From CAZCCC01 sp964535715 (GTDB lineage Bacteria > Patescibacteriota > Patescibacteriia > Buchananbacterales > UBA6539), in NCBI GenBank assembly GCA_964535715.1, contig CAZHUO010000004.1, positions 1 to 60,986 of the forward strand: a DNA stretch of 60,986 nt, given 5' to 3'. Below are positions 49,898-59,179 of the stretch, piece after piece. How positions within the stretch are numbered: the first letter of the stretch is position 1; the number at the start of each line of letters is the position of its first letter. The position numbers and the translations under genes were made by a program. The notes below the pieces were generated by a model. The model was not told the origin of the DNA. It did not search any database and worked only from the letters and a program-made list of their open reading frames with translations.

Positions 49898-51418
49898 TTA
49901 TTCGCTGAAAACTATCGCTTCATAAGACATTGTCTGAATATCTTCGTTCTTGTAGCAATTTTTGTCTAAACCTCCTTTTAAGCAAAGGCTTTGAAAAAAT
50001 TGGGTCGGATCGGATAAATCTTCCCAAACCTGTGGCAGATAAGTCGCTCCCCTGTTTCCTTGGCGCAAAACAACGCCTTTTTTGAATTTAATAATTTCAT
50101 CAATTGTATCGGTTTTTGGCGGGGTCAAAACGGAAATTTCAATTTTAATATCTTTAAGTTCTGAAGATTCAACCGGCATAAAACGATTATCATGCGCTGC
50201 CGCTGAAATGGCATTGTCCCTGACCGCCTCAATCAAAGCTTCAATTGGCTCTATATAACCGATACACCCCCTAAGCTGGCCGTCTTTAGTCAAAGTGACA
50301 AACACTCCCCGCTTTTCCAATAACTTTTGATAATCAGTCTTTGGCTCATAAGTTTTGCCAGTTTTAACATATTGTTCCAAGGCAGTTCTGGCAACTTTCA
50401 GCAATTCGCTTTTTTCCGCCTCACTGTATTCATCTTTATTGTTTTCTTGATTTATTGCCTGCCCGCCGAAGCCCACTGGGCGTAGGTGGGATTTCTTGAT
50501 TTCTTGAAAAAACCCTATCGCCGAATAGCCAACCACGGCCTTTTTATCACCTGTTACGTCGCCGGAATTCATATACTCCAAAAGTTTTGGCACCAAGCCA
50601 TTCTGCCGGGCAAGTTCCAAAATTGAAGACACCGCCCAGGGCGCATCTATTTCGTCGTCTAATACATCTTCGCTATTTAAATCCAAAATATTCTGTATTG
50701 ATTTCTTGTCCAATTTAACCGCTTCATCATAAGGATGATAATGGGAAAGATCAAGACTGACAATCAAAACGGTCTGAGAATCCAAATAGAGGTTTAAAAC
50801 TGAGGCAAAATCAGATCTCTGTTTAGAATCCAATTGACCGACAATTATTGGAATGATTTTTATACTGGGCAGAACTGTTTGTAAAAATGGAATTTCAAGC
50901 TCCAAGGAATGCTCGGGCTGATGAATTTTATCATTAATTTCAAAATTATTTTCTTTGGCTAATTCCGAATTCATTGCCGCAATATCAACTGAGCCCAAAG
51001 GCGTCTGCCAAATACCAGCGCCTGATAAAAATAAGCCGGAAAGCGGAAAGTGATGGGACGGACCGATTATTATTGCCTGTTTAATATCTTTTCCTAAAAG
51101 CGGTTTGAAACCATGGGCTGCCACCCCGCCGGAGTAAGCGTAGCCTGCGTGAGGCACAATTATAATTTTTGGACTACCGGTTGCCGCCTGGCTTGAAGCT
51201 TCGGCTAAAAAATCATTAATCATCTTGCTTAATTCCGTTTTATCAGCCGGATAAAAAGAGCCGGCCACCGCGGGCTTGCGGATTATTTCTTTTTTGGTCA
51301 TATTTATATTTTCCTTCTGACTTATTTTTGAAGTATTTAAATTGTATTTCAATATTAATGCGAGAATAATAACCAAAAAAATAAGTAATAGAAATAGGCT
51401 GATATACTTTTTTGGCAT
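49898..51418 (-). CDS. Membrane-anchored Memo-AMMECR1 fusion
   Basis: I start at MPKKYISLFLLL (51418); 77 upstream codons translate a dispersed repeat. 506 residues: a membrane anchor (about 5-25), a Memo domain (about 48-310: KPAVAGSFYPAD, VPHAGYAYSGG, GPSHHFP, SLDLSHYHPY with metal-binding His/Asp), and an AMMECR1 domain (about 336-500) with LRGCIGYIEP. The two are normally neighbours (AmmeMemoRadiSam system A and B); the radical SAM partner is not seen. The interdomain linker (HLRPVGFGGQA) is encoded by a palindromic repeat. Role unknown; outside-membrane location is inferred. Confidence 0.88.
   Translation of the reverse strand: MPKKYISLFLLLIFLVIILALILKYNLNTSKISQKENINMTKKEIIRKPAVAGSFYPADKTELSKMINDFLAEASSQAATGSPKIIIVPHAGYAYSGGVAAHGFKPLLGKDIKQAIIIGPSHHFPLSGLFLSGAGIWQTPLGSVDIAAMNSELAKENNFEINDKIHQPEHSLELEIPFLQTVLPSIKIIPIIVGQLDSKQRSDFASVLNLYLDSQTVLIVSLDLSHYHPYDEAVKLDKKSIQNILDLNSEDVLDDEIDAPWAVSSILELARQNGLVPKLLEYMNSGDVTGDKKAVVGYSAIGFFQEIKKSHLRPVGFGGQAINQENNKDEYSEAEKSELLKVARTALEQYVKTGKTYEPKTDYQKLLEKRGVFVTLTKDGQLRGCIGYIEPIEALIEAVRDNAISAAAHDNRFMPVESSELKDIKIEISVLTPPKTDTIDEIIKFKKGVVLRQGNRGATYLPQVWEDLSDPTQFFQSLCLKGGLDKNCYKNEDIQTMSYEAIVFSE
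50458..50490. repeat. Palindromic repeat inside the Memo-AMMECR1 linker
   Basis: 33 bp forming a GC-rich hairpin (cccgccgaagccca ... tgggcgtaggtggg). It is in frame and adds 11 residues between the two domains. Confidence 0.8.
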
Positions 51419-51483
51419 AAGCGTTTCTCTTTTCTGTAATTGTGAAATCCCAGACTTTCGCAAAAGGCTAAGACCGAAGCAAT

Positions 51484-51527
51484 CTAGATTGCTTCGTCGT
51501 CGCTTCGCTCCTCCTCGCAATGACAAA
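51484..51527. repeat. Dispersed palindrome (gattgcttcgtcg type)
   Basis: agattgcttcgtcgtcgctt, then cgctcctcctcgcaatgac. This motif is common in many bacterial genomes; a shorter copy lies at 21381-21414. Confidence 0.8.
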
Positions 51528-51530
51528 ACG

Positions 51531-54500
51531 TTATAGTGATCTGAATTCGCAAATATTCTTAAAATCGCACCACTGACAGAGCATACTGGGCTTGGGCAAA
51601 AATTCTCCTTTTTTGATTTCCAAAATTGTATTGATAATCTTTTTTTCAATCGCTTTAAGCTCTTTTTCCGTACCTAAAAATGATACTTTATTTCCGGCTT
51701 CAATATAATAAAAAGAAAGATTTTTAACTTTTTCGCCCAAAACCTGCTGGGCGGCCAGCTGGTAAATTAAAAGCTGTTCTTTGTCTTCGGCGGTAAAATT
51801 CTTTTCAGTCCGGCCAAAGCCTGTTTTATAGTCAATAATTTCTATCCCGCCATCTAAAATATCTATTCGGTCAATTACACCCTTGATTGTATACTCCTCT
51901 CCGTCCGCTTCAATTTTTAAATTAAACGGACGCTCCAAATATTTTGGTATTGGAATATTTTTTTCAATTTTTTTATAATACTCAGTTAAAGCCTTTTTGC
52001 CTTTCTGTTTATATTCATCGTGTTCTTCGCGGCTTTGGTACCAATCATCAATCCAATTTTTTTCATAGATCCCCAAAAGCTCCTCTAGTTTTACTTTGGT
52101 CTTCTGTTTTCTGTTTTCTGTTTTCTGATCTCTAATCTTATTGCCAAACAAATCAACCTGCTTAACATTTTCTCTTTCCAAAACTAACTCAAAAAATTGC
52201 TGTAAAGTCGCATGAATCGTTTTACCAAATGAAAAAACCGATTTTCCCCGAACCGGCACTTTCAAAATATGGGCAAACCGGTACTGATAAGGACAGCTTT
52301 CAAAAGCCCGAAGCTGGGTAAAAGAAAAGCGGGTCGGCACAATCGGCAAAAACTCTTGTTGTGTAATCTCAGTATTAAATTTTTTTGTCCCTTCAGCAAG
52401 CAAGCCCTCGCCTTTATCAGGTTTTTTGTCTTCTTTAACAGCAAAGCCGATATCTTTAAGTTCGCATAGAAAACGGGATATTTTTTTCTTACGCGCGCCG
52501 CCGTAGTCAGATGCAGTTGTAAAAAATAAGCCAGTTTTGGCGCGCGTCATGGCAACATAAAAAAGACGGCGTTCTTCCTGCAGGTGAGCATCGCCAGAAG
52601 GCAAAATTTCTTTTATCAAGGCTTCGGGCAAGGCAATTTGATCTGATCGGTCACTAATTGGAAAACGGCGGTCAACCAAGCTGACGATAAAAACATATTT
52701 GAATTCCAAGCCCTTGGCTCCATGGACAGTCATAATTTTTACGCTGTCAGGGCCTTCATCCATATTATTCTGCAAAGAACCGGCTTCACCGGCTTCCAGC
52801 TCAAGCTCTATTAATCTCAAAAAACTTTTAACGGATTTGTCCTCACTGGAATTTTCAAAGTCAGTGATTTTTTTATAAAACTGATTTAAATAGTTTACCG
52901 CTTGCTGAGATTCTATTGAATCGTTCTTGGTTAATTTTTGCAAATAGCCGGAGTCTTCTAAAAAAGCAACAACAATTTGACCGACTGTTTTTTCCTTAAT
53001 TAAAACGCTATGGCTTTCAATCAGCTTAATAATATTTTTTAACTTTTCACGGACTTCTGACTCAGTATTTTGAGAAATTATCGCATCTTTTAAAGCCTGA
53101 TAAATTGAAATTCCTTTGCGGCTCGCCCAATAATTCAAAGTATTGATTACTGAAAAATCAAGCTCAAAAACTTCAAAACCAAGTACTCGGTACATTGCCG
53201 AACTTTCCCGGTAGTTATCCAAAAGCTTCAAGTAGGCCAAAACATCTAAAATCACGGGCTTGCCATAAAGCCCGCGCGAAGCTAAAAACTGATATGGAAT
53301 TTGGGTTTGAGAAATCGCATTGACAAAATAATTCGCCACTTCGTTAGTCCGAGCCAATATCGCAAAATCCGACCAAGCGATTTCTTTGTTTTTTTCTTTC
53401 AGTTCCGCAATTTGCTTAAGCGTGCCCCTAACTTCATCATCAGCCGTATCAAAAGCCAAATGGGTAATTATGCCTTTTTCTTTATTTTGAGCAGCCAATT
53501 TCTTTGTAAATTTTCGTTTTTCTGTTTTCTGATTTCTGTTTTCTGATTCTAACTTACATTCCAGCCTGTCTGGATTATTCTGCTGAATAAATTTATATGA
53601 CAAATCAAGGATTTCTTGAATCGAACGGTAATTTTTATTCAAAAAAATTTCTTCGGCTTTGGGATAGTCTTTTTTAAATTCCAAAATATTAGAGACTGAG
53701 GCTCCCCTGAATTTATAAATTGAATTATGAACAACAATTTCATCAGCGATAAAATTATGAGTGGTCTTAACCTCTAAATCATAAACTATAACATTTTTTT
53801 CTATATTTTCGGCTTTATTAATTACTCTGTCATAGACCACGCCATTCTTATTCATCACAGGCAAATACTGACCAACCAATACATTTTTTGCCGGAATTAC
53901 CAAAGCTTTTCTGGTTTGAATATTTTCCTGTCCTAATTTCGCACTAACTTCCAAAATTCCGCCGGTAATTTTTTCGATCCTAAGTGCAATCCGACCTAAT
54001 TTTTTTAAATCAATGCTTTCGAGACGCAAACGATAGCCCTTTTTGGCCTTTCGTAATATAAATCCGGCTTTCTTTAATTTTTTGATGATGTTTAAATCTG
54101 AACTCTCCAAACCTAAATAATGAGTGACTTTAGGACTTACTAACTTATTGTCTTTGGCATACTTACTCCGATAACGGCGATAACACATTTCTAAATTTAC
54201 TTTTACCCTTAATTTCTCTCCTCTGTTAACCGCGGCTAAAGAGTAATGATGGGTACTTAAATCAAAATTTAAATCATTAGCCAGTTTTCTAGCATTACTT
54301 TCACTATCAATTTCCTGATAAAGCTTAGACAACCATTTATCTTTTACTACTACTTTGTTTCGTGCCTTAAAGCAAACGGTTGGAATATTATATTTTAGTG
54401 AATATAAAGTTTCATAAAATCTAGCCTCTGTTTCACCAAGACAAGTTTTGATCCCTAAAATCCGATCAGCCGATCTTTCCAGTCGAAGCCGCATTGACAA

Positions 54501-55685
54501 ATCATTAGTCACACCTATTCGCCAGCCTAAATTTTTGCGGTGCATTAAGTAAACATAATAATATTTTTTATCATCAATCGCCGGAACAAAACAAAACATT
54601 TTATGATTATCAGTAACTTTAATTTGATGGCCATTAGCTGTTTTAAATGTTATAAACTTTACATCCTTTTTATTCTTAAAAACTTTAGTAACTGGCGCAT
54701 AGCTTAAATAACCTCGACCAACTGCCGTTGACACTTTCTGTCCAACTTTTATATCCTTAATTTTCTTTCTGCCTTTATCAGTTTCAACTAAAGAGTCAGG
54801 GGGTAGACATTGATCATCATCCCCGACAACCGTAATATTATTCTGCGGCTTTGCCAAAAGCTTAACCAGCTCATATTGGGCGTAATTCGTGTCCTGAAAT
54901 TCATCAACTAAAATATACTTAAACTGCTGGCGGTATTTTGCCAAAATCGCCGGCCGATCCTTAAAAAGCTTAAGGCAATAATTTATCAAATCGCCAAAGT
55001 CCATTGCGCTATTATCAACAAGCAACTGCTGATAAATATGATAAGCATCGGCAACTTCCTGAGTTTTTTTAATTTCCTGGGCAACTAATTCCTTTTTTTC
55101 CTTCTTGCTTAGTGATTTTAATATTTCCGGCTCCAACAAGTCTTTAATAAAATCATTTGAATCGGAATTTAATTTCAAGTCCTTGGCGTATTTCAAATAA
55201 TCCGAGGAACTTACAACTTCATCTTTGGCGCGAGAAAACAATTTAATCAAGGCATGAATAAATTTTGTCGGATTACCCAGCGGTCGATAGTATTCTAAGT
55301 TGAATTTATTCAAATTCTGCCTAATTAACAGCCACTGCTGGGTTTGGTTCAATAATTTAAAATCATTGGGAATTCCGATTTCCAGGGCATGATTTTTTAA
55401 AATTTTTTCGGCAAAGGAATGAAAAGTCGAAATCCACAAATCCACATAGCCAAGCGGCAAAAGCTTATCAACTCGCTCTTCCATTTCACCGGCGGCTTTG
55501 TCGGTAAATGTCAAAGCCAATATTTCATCGCTTTTGGCTTTGCCTTCGGTAATCAGCCAGGCAATACGCTGGGCAATTACCGTAGTCTTGCCGGTGCCGG
55601 CTCCGGCCACGATTAAAAGAGGCCCCTTGTTAAAAATAACTGCCTTTTTTTGTTCAGGATTCAAGGTTTTCAGGTTAATTTCCAT
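51531..55685 (-). CDS. UvrD/RecB-type helicase-nuclease interrupted by an intein
   Basis: 1384 residues before splicing, about 1022 after. Helicase motifs: GAGTGKTT (28-35), TFTDKAAGEM, DEFQDTN (261-267), GDDDQ | SIYKFRGA with the intein exactly in between, then VKIMTVHGAKGLEF and EERRLFYVAMTRAK. The C-terminal third has a PD-(D/E)XK nuclease (GVIDRIDILDGGIEIIDYKTG) and cysteines CPYQYRF and CQWCDFKNIC that would hold a 4Fe-4S cluster as in AddB. Probably DNA repair or recombination. Two coding heptamer arrays (52102-52129, 53515-53551) lie in linkers. Confidence 0.93.
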   Translation of the reverse strand: MEINLKTLNPEQKKAVIFNKGPLLIVAGAGTGKTTVIAQRIAWLITEGKAKSDEILALTFTDKAAGEMEERVDKLLPLGYVDLWISTFHSFAEKILKNHALEIGIPNDFKLLNQTQQWLLIRQNLNKFNLEYYRPLGNPTKFIHALIKLFSRAKDEVVSSSDYLKYAKDLKLNSDSNDFIKDLLEPEILKSLSKKEKKELVAQEIKKTQEVADAYHIYQQLLVDNSAMDFGDLINYCLKLFKDRPAILAKYRQQFKYILVDEFQDTNYAQYELVKLLAKPQNNITVVGDDDQCLPPDSLVETDKGRKKIKDIKVGQKVSTAVGRGYLSYAPVTKVFKNKKDVKFITFKTANGHQIKVTDNHKMFCFVPAIDDKKYYYVYLMHRKNLGWRIGVTNDLSMRLRLERSADRILGIKTCLGETEARFYETLYSLKYNIPTVCFKARNKVVVKDKWLSKLYQEIDSESNARKLANDLNFDLSTHHYSLAAVNRGEKLRVKVNLEMCYRRYRSKYAKDNKLVSPKVTHYLGLESSDLNIIKKLKKAGFILRKAKKGYRLRLESIDLKKLGRIALRIEKITGGILEVSAKLGQENIQTRKALVIPAKNVLVGQYLPVMNKNGVVYDRVINKAENIEKNVIVYDLEVKTTHNFIADEIVVHNSIYKFRGASVSNILEFKKDYPKAEEIFLNKNYRSIQEILDLSYKFIQQNNPDRLECKLESENRNQKTEKRKFTKKLAAQNKEKGIITHLAFDTADDEVRGTLKQIAELKEKNKEIAWSDFAILARTNEVANYFVNAISQTQIPYQFLASRGLYGKPVILDVLAYLKLLDNYRESSAMYRVLGFEVFELDFSVINTLNYWASRKGISIYQALKDAIISQNTESEVREKLKNIIKLIESHSVLIKEKTVGQIVVAFLEDSGYLQKLTKNDSIESQQAVNYLNQFYKKITDFENSSEDKSVKSFLRLIELELEAGEAGSLQNNMDEGPDSVKIMTVHGAKGLEFKYVFIVSLVDRRFPISDRSDQIALPEALIKEILPSGDAHLQEERRLFYVAMTRAKTGLFFTTASDYGGARKKKISRFLCELKDIGFAVKEDKKPDKGEGLLAEGTKKFNTEITQQEFLPIVPTRFSFTQLRAFESCPYQYRFAHILKVPVRGKSVFSFGKTIHATLQQFFELVLERENVKQVDLFGNKIRDQKTENRKQKTKVKLEELLGIYEKNWIDDWYQSREEHDEYKQKGKKALTEYYKKIEKNIPIPKYLERPFNLKIEADGEEYTIKGVIDRIDILDGGIEIIDYKTGFGRTEKNFTAEDKEQLLIYQLAAQQVLGEKVKNLSFYYIEAGNKVSFLGTEKELKAIEKKIINTILEIKKGEFLPKPSMLCQWCDFKNICEFRSL
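52102..52129. repeat. Coding heptamer array in the helicase-nuclease
   Basis: Four copies of ttctgtt; encodes IRDQKTENRKQKTK before the nuclease domain. Confidence 0.85.
53515..53551. repeat. Coding heptamer array in the helicase-nuclease
   Basis: About five ttctgtt/ttctgat units; encodes LESENRNQKTEKRKF in a linker behind the intein. Confidence 0.85.
53724..54809 (-). other. Intein with GIY-YIG-like insert in the helicase
   Basis: Residues 293-654 of the precursor (362 residues). Block A: CLPPDSLVETDKGRKKIKDI (nucleophile Cys293). Block B: ITFKTANGHQIKVTDNHKMF. Block F/G: VYDLEVKTTHNFIADEIVVHN, ending His653-Asn654, then the +1 Ser655. The host site is the ATP-contacting motif GDDDQ^SIYKFRG. 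Within it, residues 375-440 look like a GIY-YIG endonuclease: YYYVYLMHRK, GWRIGVTNDL, then a conserved Arg and Glu (ETEARFYE). No LAGLIDADG motif is visible. Confidence 0.88.
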
Positions 55686-55823
55686 AAAGTTAAGTTAATC
55701 AAGAGATTAAGAAATCAAGAGATCTCTTGATTAACTAGATTACTTGATCAACTTAATTTTAACATAAATTTAGGTAAGAAAAAACCCATCTTTTTCCTAA
55801 AGACGGGCTGAATTAATTTTTAT

Positions 55824-56318
55824 TTACCACTGCCACCTCGCTTGAGATAAGCCAGGCGATCTGCGGCTACTTAATGTCTCTCTTGTCTGCCTGACTGCTT
55901 GCTGCTCTCGACGCTTGGCTTCAGCAATTATATGGGATGCTTCTTCAGCCAGTTTAAATTTGAGCTGGTCAGTAGTCAATCCTAAAATTTTGGTGCGCCG
56001 GGTAAGTTCAACTAAGCGCTCTTGGGCTTTATATTTTTTGCGGGCTTTGGCATTGGCTGAGTTCCAGGTGGTCTTGCCCTTTCTGAACTTCATCAAGTCA
56101 TGCCAAGGCCTTTTATAAGACTGGCTGGCTGATACCGTTTTAACAGCTTTGGCTTTATCCTGACCACTGGATCCAAAACTGCCTGCTGGCACTGCCGGCT
56201 TATGCAATGCCTCAGAAACAGACTGGCTGGCAACCGATTTGTTGGTACGACCTTGACTCTTTTCCTTCCTAGACTTATCTTTTTCATAACCTTTACCTTC
56301 CCGAGTACTTCCTCTCAT
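55824..56318 (-). CDS. Basic, low-complexity hypothetical protein
   Basis: 164 residues, very Lys/Arg/Ser/Gln-rich, probably disordered, with a helical C-terminal half. A Shine-Dalgarno-like aaggcaggtg precedes the ATG. Possibly nucleic-acid-binding; no family recognised. Confidence 0.55.
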   Translation of the reverse strand: MRGSTREGKGYEKDKSRKEKSQGRTNKSVASQSVSEALHKPAVPAGSFGSSGQDKAKAVKTVSASQSYKRPWHDLMKFRKGKTTWNSANAKARKKYKAQERLVELTRRTKILGLTTDQLKFKLAEEASHIIAEAKRREQQAVRQTRETLSSRRSPGLSQARWQW

Positions 56319-56359
56319 TTCATATCACCTGCCTTTCTTTTTACTATCGCTTAAAAAAA

Positions 56360-56560
56360 TTAAAAAGGACAACCTCTGCATTGCCGTCCACCAAAACGAC
56401 GCATTGCCGCATGGCAGTCATGAGAGTTTTGTTTATACCCATGTGGGCACTTTTTTTCAGACGATCCCTGACTAGCCAATAGCTTTTGAAGGCTGCTTCC
56501 TCCGCCATTGCCATTGTGTTGCTTTAGCTTAATTTTATTTTTCGGCGAATTATCACCCAT
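56360..56560 (-). CDS. Small Cys-rich hypothetical protein
   Basis: 66 residues; C-terminal half has CPHGYKQNSHDCHAAMRRFGG and CRGCPF, a possible metal site. A clear aaggag lies about 8 bases before the ATG. Confidence 0.55.
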   Translation of the reverse strand: MGDNSPKNKIKLKQHNGNGGGSSLQKLLASQGSSEKKCPHGYKQNSHDCHAAMRRFGGRQCRGCPF

Positions 56561-56645
56561 CTTTTTCTCCTTCTACGGTTAATGATATGGCTTTATGGCT
56601 TCTTCTATTTTTAGGACGTTTTATTTTTTGTTATCTTCCTTCATT

Positions 56646-57299
56646 TTATATTTCAACCACTGCTGCTAAATCATTAATGCTAAATTCTTTTTTCAACGGC
56701 CGAAAAATCGGCTTCCAAAATCCATAGTATAGATACATCCCGCGAATATAGGATTCACCGGCTTGATCGGCAAAAATGGCACTCCAAAAATACGTTCCAT
56801 GACTGAAACCTTTTTCGTGGTATTTCCAATCGGCCGGGACAAACTCCAGGAATCTCAAAAGGGTGTCTGAAATATTCGGGTGCAAAACCGGCATATCTTT
56901 AATTTGGCTATAAACTTCATAGCCAGTAGCTTGATTACCGTTATTTTGGCAATTTGCAAGATGCAAAGAAACCATTTTGCCGTTAATATATAATCCATCT
57001 GGACGTTTTTCAAGCTCCACCCAGCCACCGCCCTGGTTAGCAAAAACAACTGCGGAATCAAAAGGCAAAATTGGAGGCGTGTCCAAGTTTACTCGGATAA
57101 TTCCTTTGTTCAAATCTCTTAAGTCCCTAACGGTAATGATTTCAGCTGACCCTTGAACATAATCGAGAAATTTTCCAAGCATTCCATTTTCTGAAATGAT
57201 ATTTATATCTTCAAAAGTCCAGCCATGCCTAATTAAAGCATCTTCAAGCTTTACCGTCAGGCGGGGTGTCAAAACAAATCTTTCACTTTCATTGTCCAT
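56646..57299 (-). CDS. Hypothetical protein
   Basis: 217 residues, soluble, aromatic-rich (FSHGTYFWSAIFADQAGESYIRGMYLYYGFW). No family recognised. Promoter TTGACT-17-TAATCT lies at 57453-57425 on the minus strand. The neighbouring two small genes lie downstream on the same strand. Confidence 0.65.
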   Translation of the reverse strand: MDNESERFVLTPRLTVKLEDALIRHGWTFEDINIISENGMLGKFLDYVQGSAEIITVRDLRDLNKGIIRVNLDTPPILPFDSAVVFANQGGGWVELEKRPDGLYINGKMVSLHLANCQNNGNQATGYEVYSQIKDMPVLHPNISDTLLRFLEFVPADWKYHEKGFSHGTYFWSAIFADQAGESYIRGMYLYYGFWKPIFRPLKKEFSINDLAAVVEI

Positions 57300-57424
57300 T
57301 ATTTGTCATTCCTTTGGTTTTTGCAACAATTTAATACTAGTTGCAGATTGTATTTAATCCGGTCGCTAAAAAGCAACCTTATTTACACAGATATTCGTTT
57401 CAAAGAGCCTTTATTGGTTATTAA

Positions 57425-57453
57425 AGATTAGTTAATATTGCGCGAAAAGTCAA
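57425..57453 (-). promoter_or_regulatory. Promoter candidate
   Basis: On the minus strand TTGACT (57453-57448), 17 bp, TAATCT (57430-57425), giving a leader of about 120 nt. The rest of 57300-57505 is AT-rich without a gene. Confidence 0.5.
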
Positions 57454-57505
57454 TACGGCAAGCAAAATAAATTGCGCCTTTGGCTTATTCTTATTTTTTA
57501 TAGTT

Positions 57506-58960
57506 TTATTCTAGATTGCCAAGATCTAGATAATCATCAATTCTTATTTCTTTTACAAAATCAGGCATGTGGCTGATTAATATAATCGCCCCCTCATAAT
57601 CATTAATCGCTTTGGCAATAATCGGAATATGGCGGAAGTTTATATGATTAGTCGGCTCGTCCAATACCAGCAATCCCGGCTTCATTAAAACCAATTTAGC
57701 AAAAGATAAAAGGCCTTTTTGACCCTCAGATAAATGAGAAATCTTGCTTCCCATTACTTCTCCGGTAATTAAAAATCCGGCAGCAATTGATCTCATATCT
57801 TGGACGTCAAAACCCTCAATTATGACATTTTTTAAAAAATCAAAAACCGTATCATTAAAATTCAAATTGGTAAAATCCTGACTATAATAACCCACTCTGA
57901 CGCCTTCTTTAATTTTGACACCGTCGCTTTTGCCGCCGACTAATTCCCTAAAAAAAGTAGTTTTGCCTATTCCGTTCGGACCCAAGACAAGCAGCCGGCT
58001 TTTTTTATGCAAAACTTTTTCAACTTTTTTTATAATCGGCTCATGGTCTTTAATGATTTTGACCGAGGAAATTTTGACAATTTCGCCGCCAATATCCTGG
58101 GCAGAAATGGTAAAATTGCGGATTGTTTTGTCTTCCTTTCTGACATCAACAATGTTGTCCTCCATTTCCTTGGTTTCCTCTTTTAATTTTGCCGCCAACC
58201 GGCGCATTTTTCCGCCCTTGTTGGCAAAGAAATTTACTTTTTCTTTTCTGTCAATTATCTTTTTTTCCAGCTGGGCATTTTTTTTAATTTCCCTTTCTAT
58301 CCTTTTTTCAATTTCTTCAACAACCGAATAATAGTCGCCAACATAAGTCTCCAATTTTTTTGTAAAAATATCAAGGTAAATAACGCCATCGGTAAAACAG
58401 TTTAAAAAATCGGCATCATGAGAAATAACAATTACCGTTTTATCATACATCACTAAAAACTGAATCAAATGATCAATTCCTGTTTGATCTAAATTATTCG
58501 TTGGCTCGTCAAGCAATAAAATGTCAGGATCCAAAATTAAGGCCTGTGCCAGCAAAAGCCTGGCTTTTTGGCCACCAGATAAAACGCCGACTTTTCTTTC
58601 GGTTGGAACAGTTAAATTGACTGCATCCATCACCTTGCTGATTTTGCTTTTTATGCCAACTGGCTGCATTTCAAACGCTTTGGAGAAATATTGTTCAATT
58701 GTCAAATCAAAATCTTTTTGGTCAATCACTTGTTTGGCAATGCCCACGGATGCATTATCAGTAATGGAGATATTGCCGCTTTTGGGTTTTAACTTTTTCG
58801 TTATCAAGGCAAACATCGTACTTTTACCGGCGCCGTTTTGACCCATTAACGTTATTTTAGAGCCTTGGCGAACGCTAAAACTAGCCTCTTCAAGCAGGGG
58901 TTTTTTCTCAACATATTCAAATGTCACTTCATTAAAGCGCAAAATTACTTCATTTGCCAT
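57506..58960 (-). CDS. ABC-F family ATPase
   Basis: 484 residues with two ABC domains and no membrane helix, as in ribosome-associated ABC-F proteins. First: GQNGAGKST, LSGGQKARL, LLLDEPTNNLD. Second: GPNGIGKTT, LSEGQKGLL, LVLDEPTNHIN. The linker (about 225-290) is a basic coiled coil (EIEKRIEREIKKNAQLEKKI), where ABC-F proteins insert toward the peptidyl-transferase centre. It could be a translation factor or resistance protein; the subfamily is open. Confidence 0.92.
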   Translation of the reverse strand: MANEVILRFNEVTFEYVEKKPLLEEASFSVRQGSKITLMGQNGAGKSTMFALITKKLKPKSGNISITDNASVGIAKQVIDQKDFDLTIEQYFSKAFEMQPVGIKSKISKVMDAVNLTVPTERKVGVLSGGQKARLLLAQALILDPDILLLDEPTNNLDQTGIDHLIQFLVMYDKTVIVISHDADFLNCFTDGVIYLDIFTKKLETYVGDYYSVVEEIEKRIEREIKKNAQLEKKIIDRKEKVNFFANKGGKMRRLAAKLKEETKEMEDNIVDVRKEDKTIRNFTISAQDIGGEIVKISSVKIIKDHEPIIKKVEKVLHKKSRLLVLGPNGIGKTTFFRELVGGKSDGVKIKEGVRVGYYSQDFTNLNFNDTVFDFLKNVIIEGFDVQDMRSIAAGFLITGEVMGSKISHLSEGQKGLLSFAKLVLMKPGLLVLDEPTNHINFRHIPIIAKAINDYEGAIILISHMPDFVKEIRIDDYLDLGNLE

Positions 58961-59035
58961 ATACTCATAATTAATATATACCTAAACTTATCAGGCATTT
59001 ATACCATAGTTTTTTTAAATAGTAAATAGATACTC

Positions 59036-59124
59036 TCCTACGAATACAAATCTTATGAATATACGAATTTGAATGCTAAGTTATTTGTATATTCGTATAT
59101 TAGTATTTATTCGTATTCGTAGGA
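59036..59124. repeat. attcgtat-type palindrome, second copy
   Basis: Arms starting tcctacgaatac and ending gtattcgtagga around a centre gaatgctaagtta, nearly the centre of the 18016-18095 copy. No gene inside. Confidence 0.75.
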
Positions 59125-59128
59125 ATAA

Positions 59129-59165
59129 AAAAGAACCGCCCAGCACTTGCTAAACGGTGGTTGTT
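59129..59165 (-). terminator. Terminator of the pyrE-pyrF operon
   Basis: On the minus strand aaccaccg, a loop, cggtt and a T-run, 15 bp after the pyrF stop codon. Confidence 0.65.
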
Positions 59166-59179
59166 TATTTTAACTCAAA

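Noticed and set aside
51419..51649. 77-codon N-terminal extension of the Memo-AMMECR1 protein
   Set aside because: It translates a dispersed palindrome and overlaps the preceding helicase frame end; the membrane anchor begins at the ATG at 51418.
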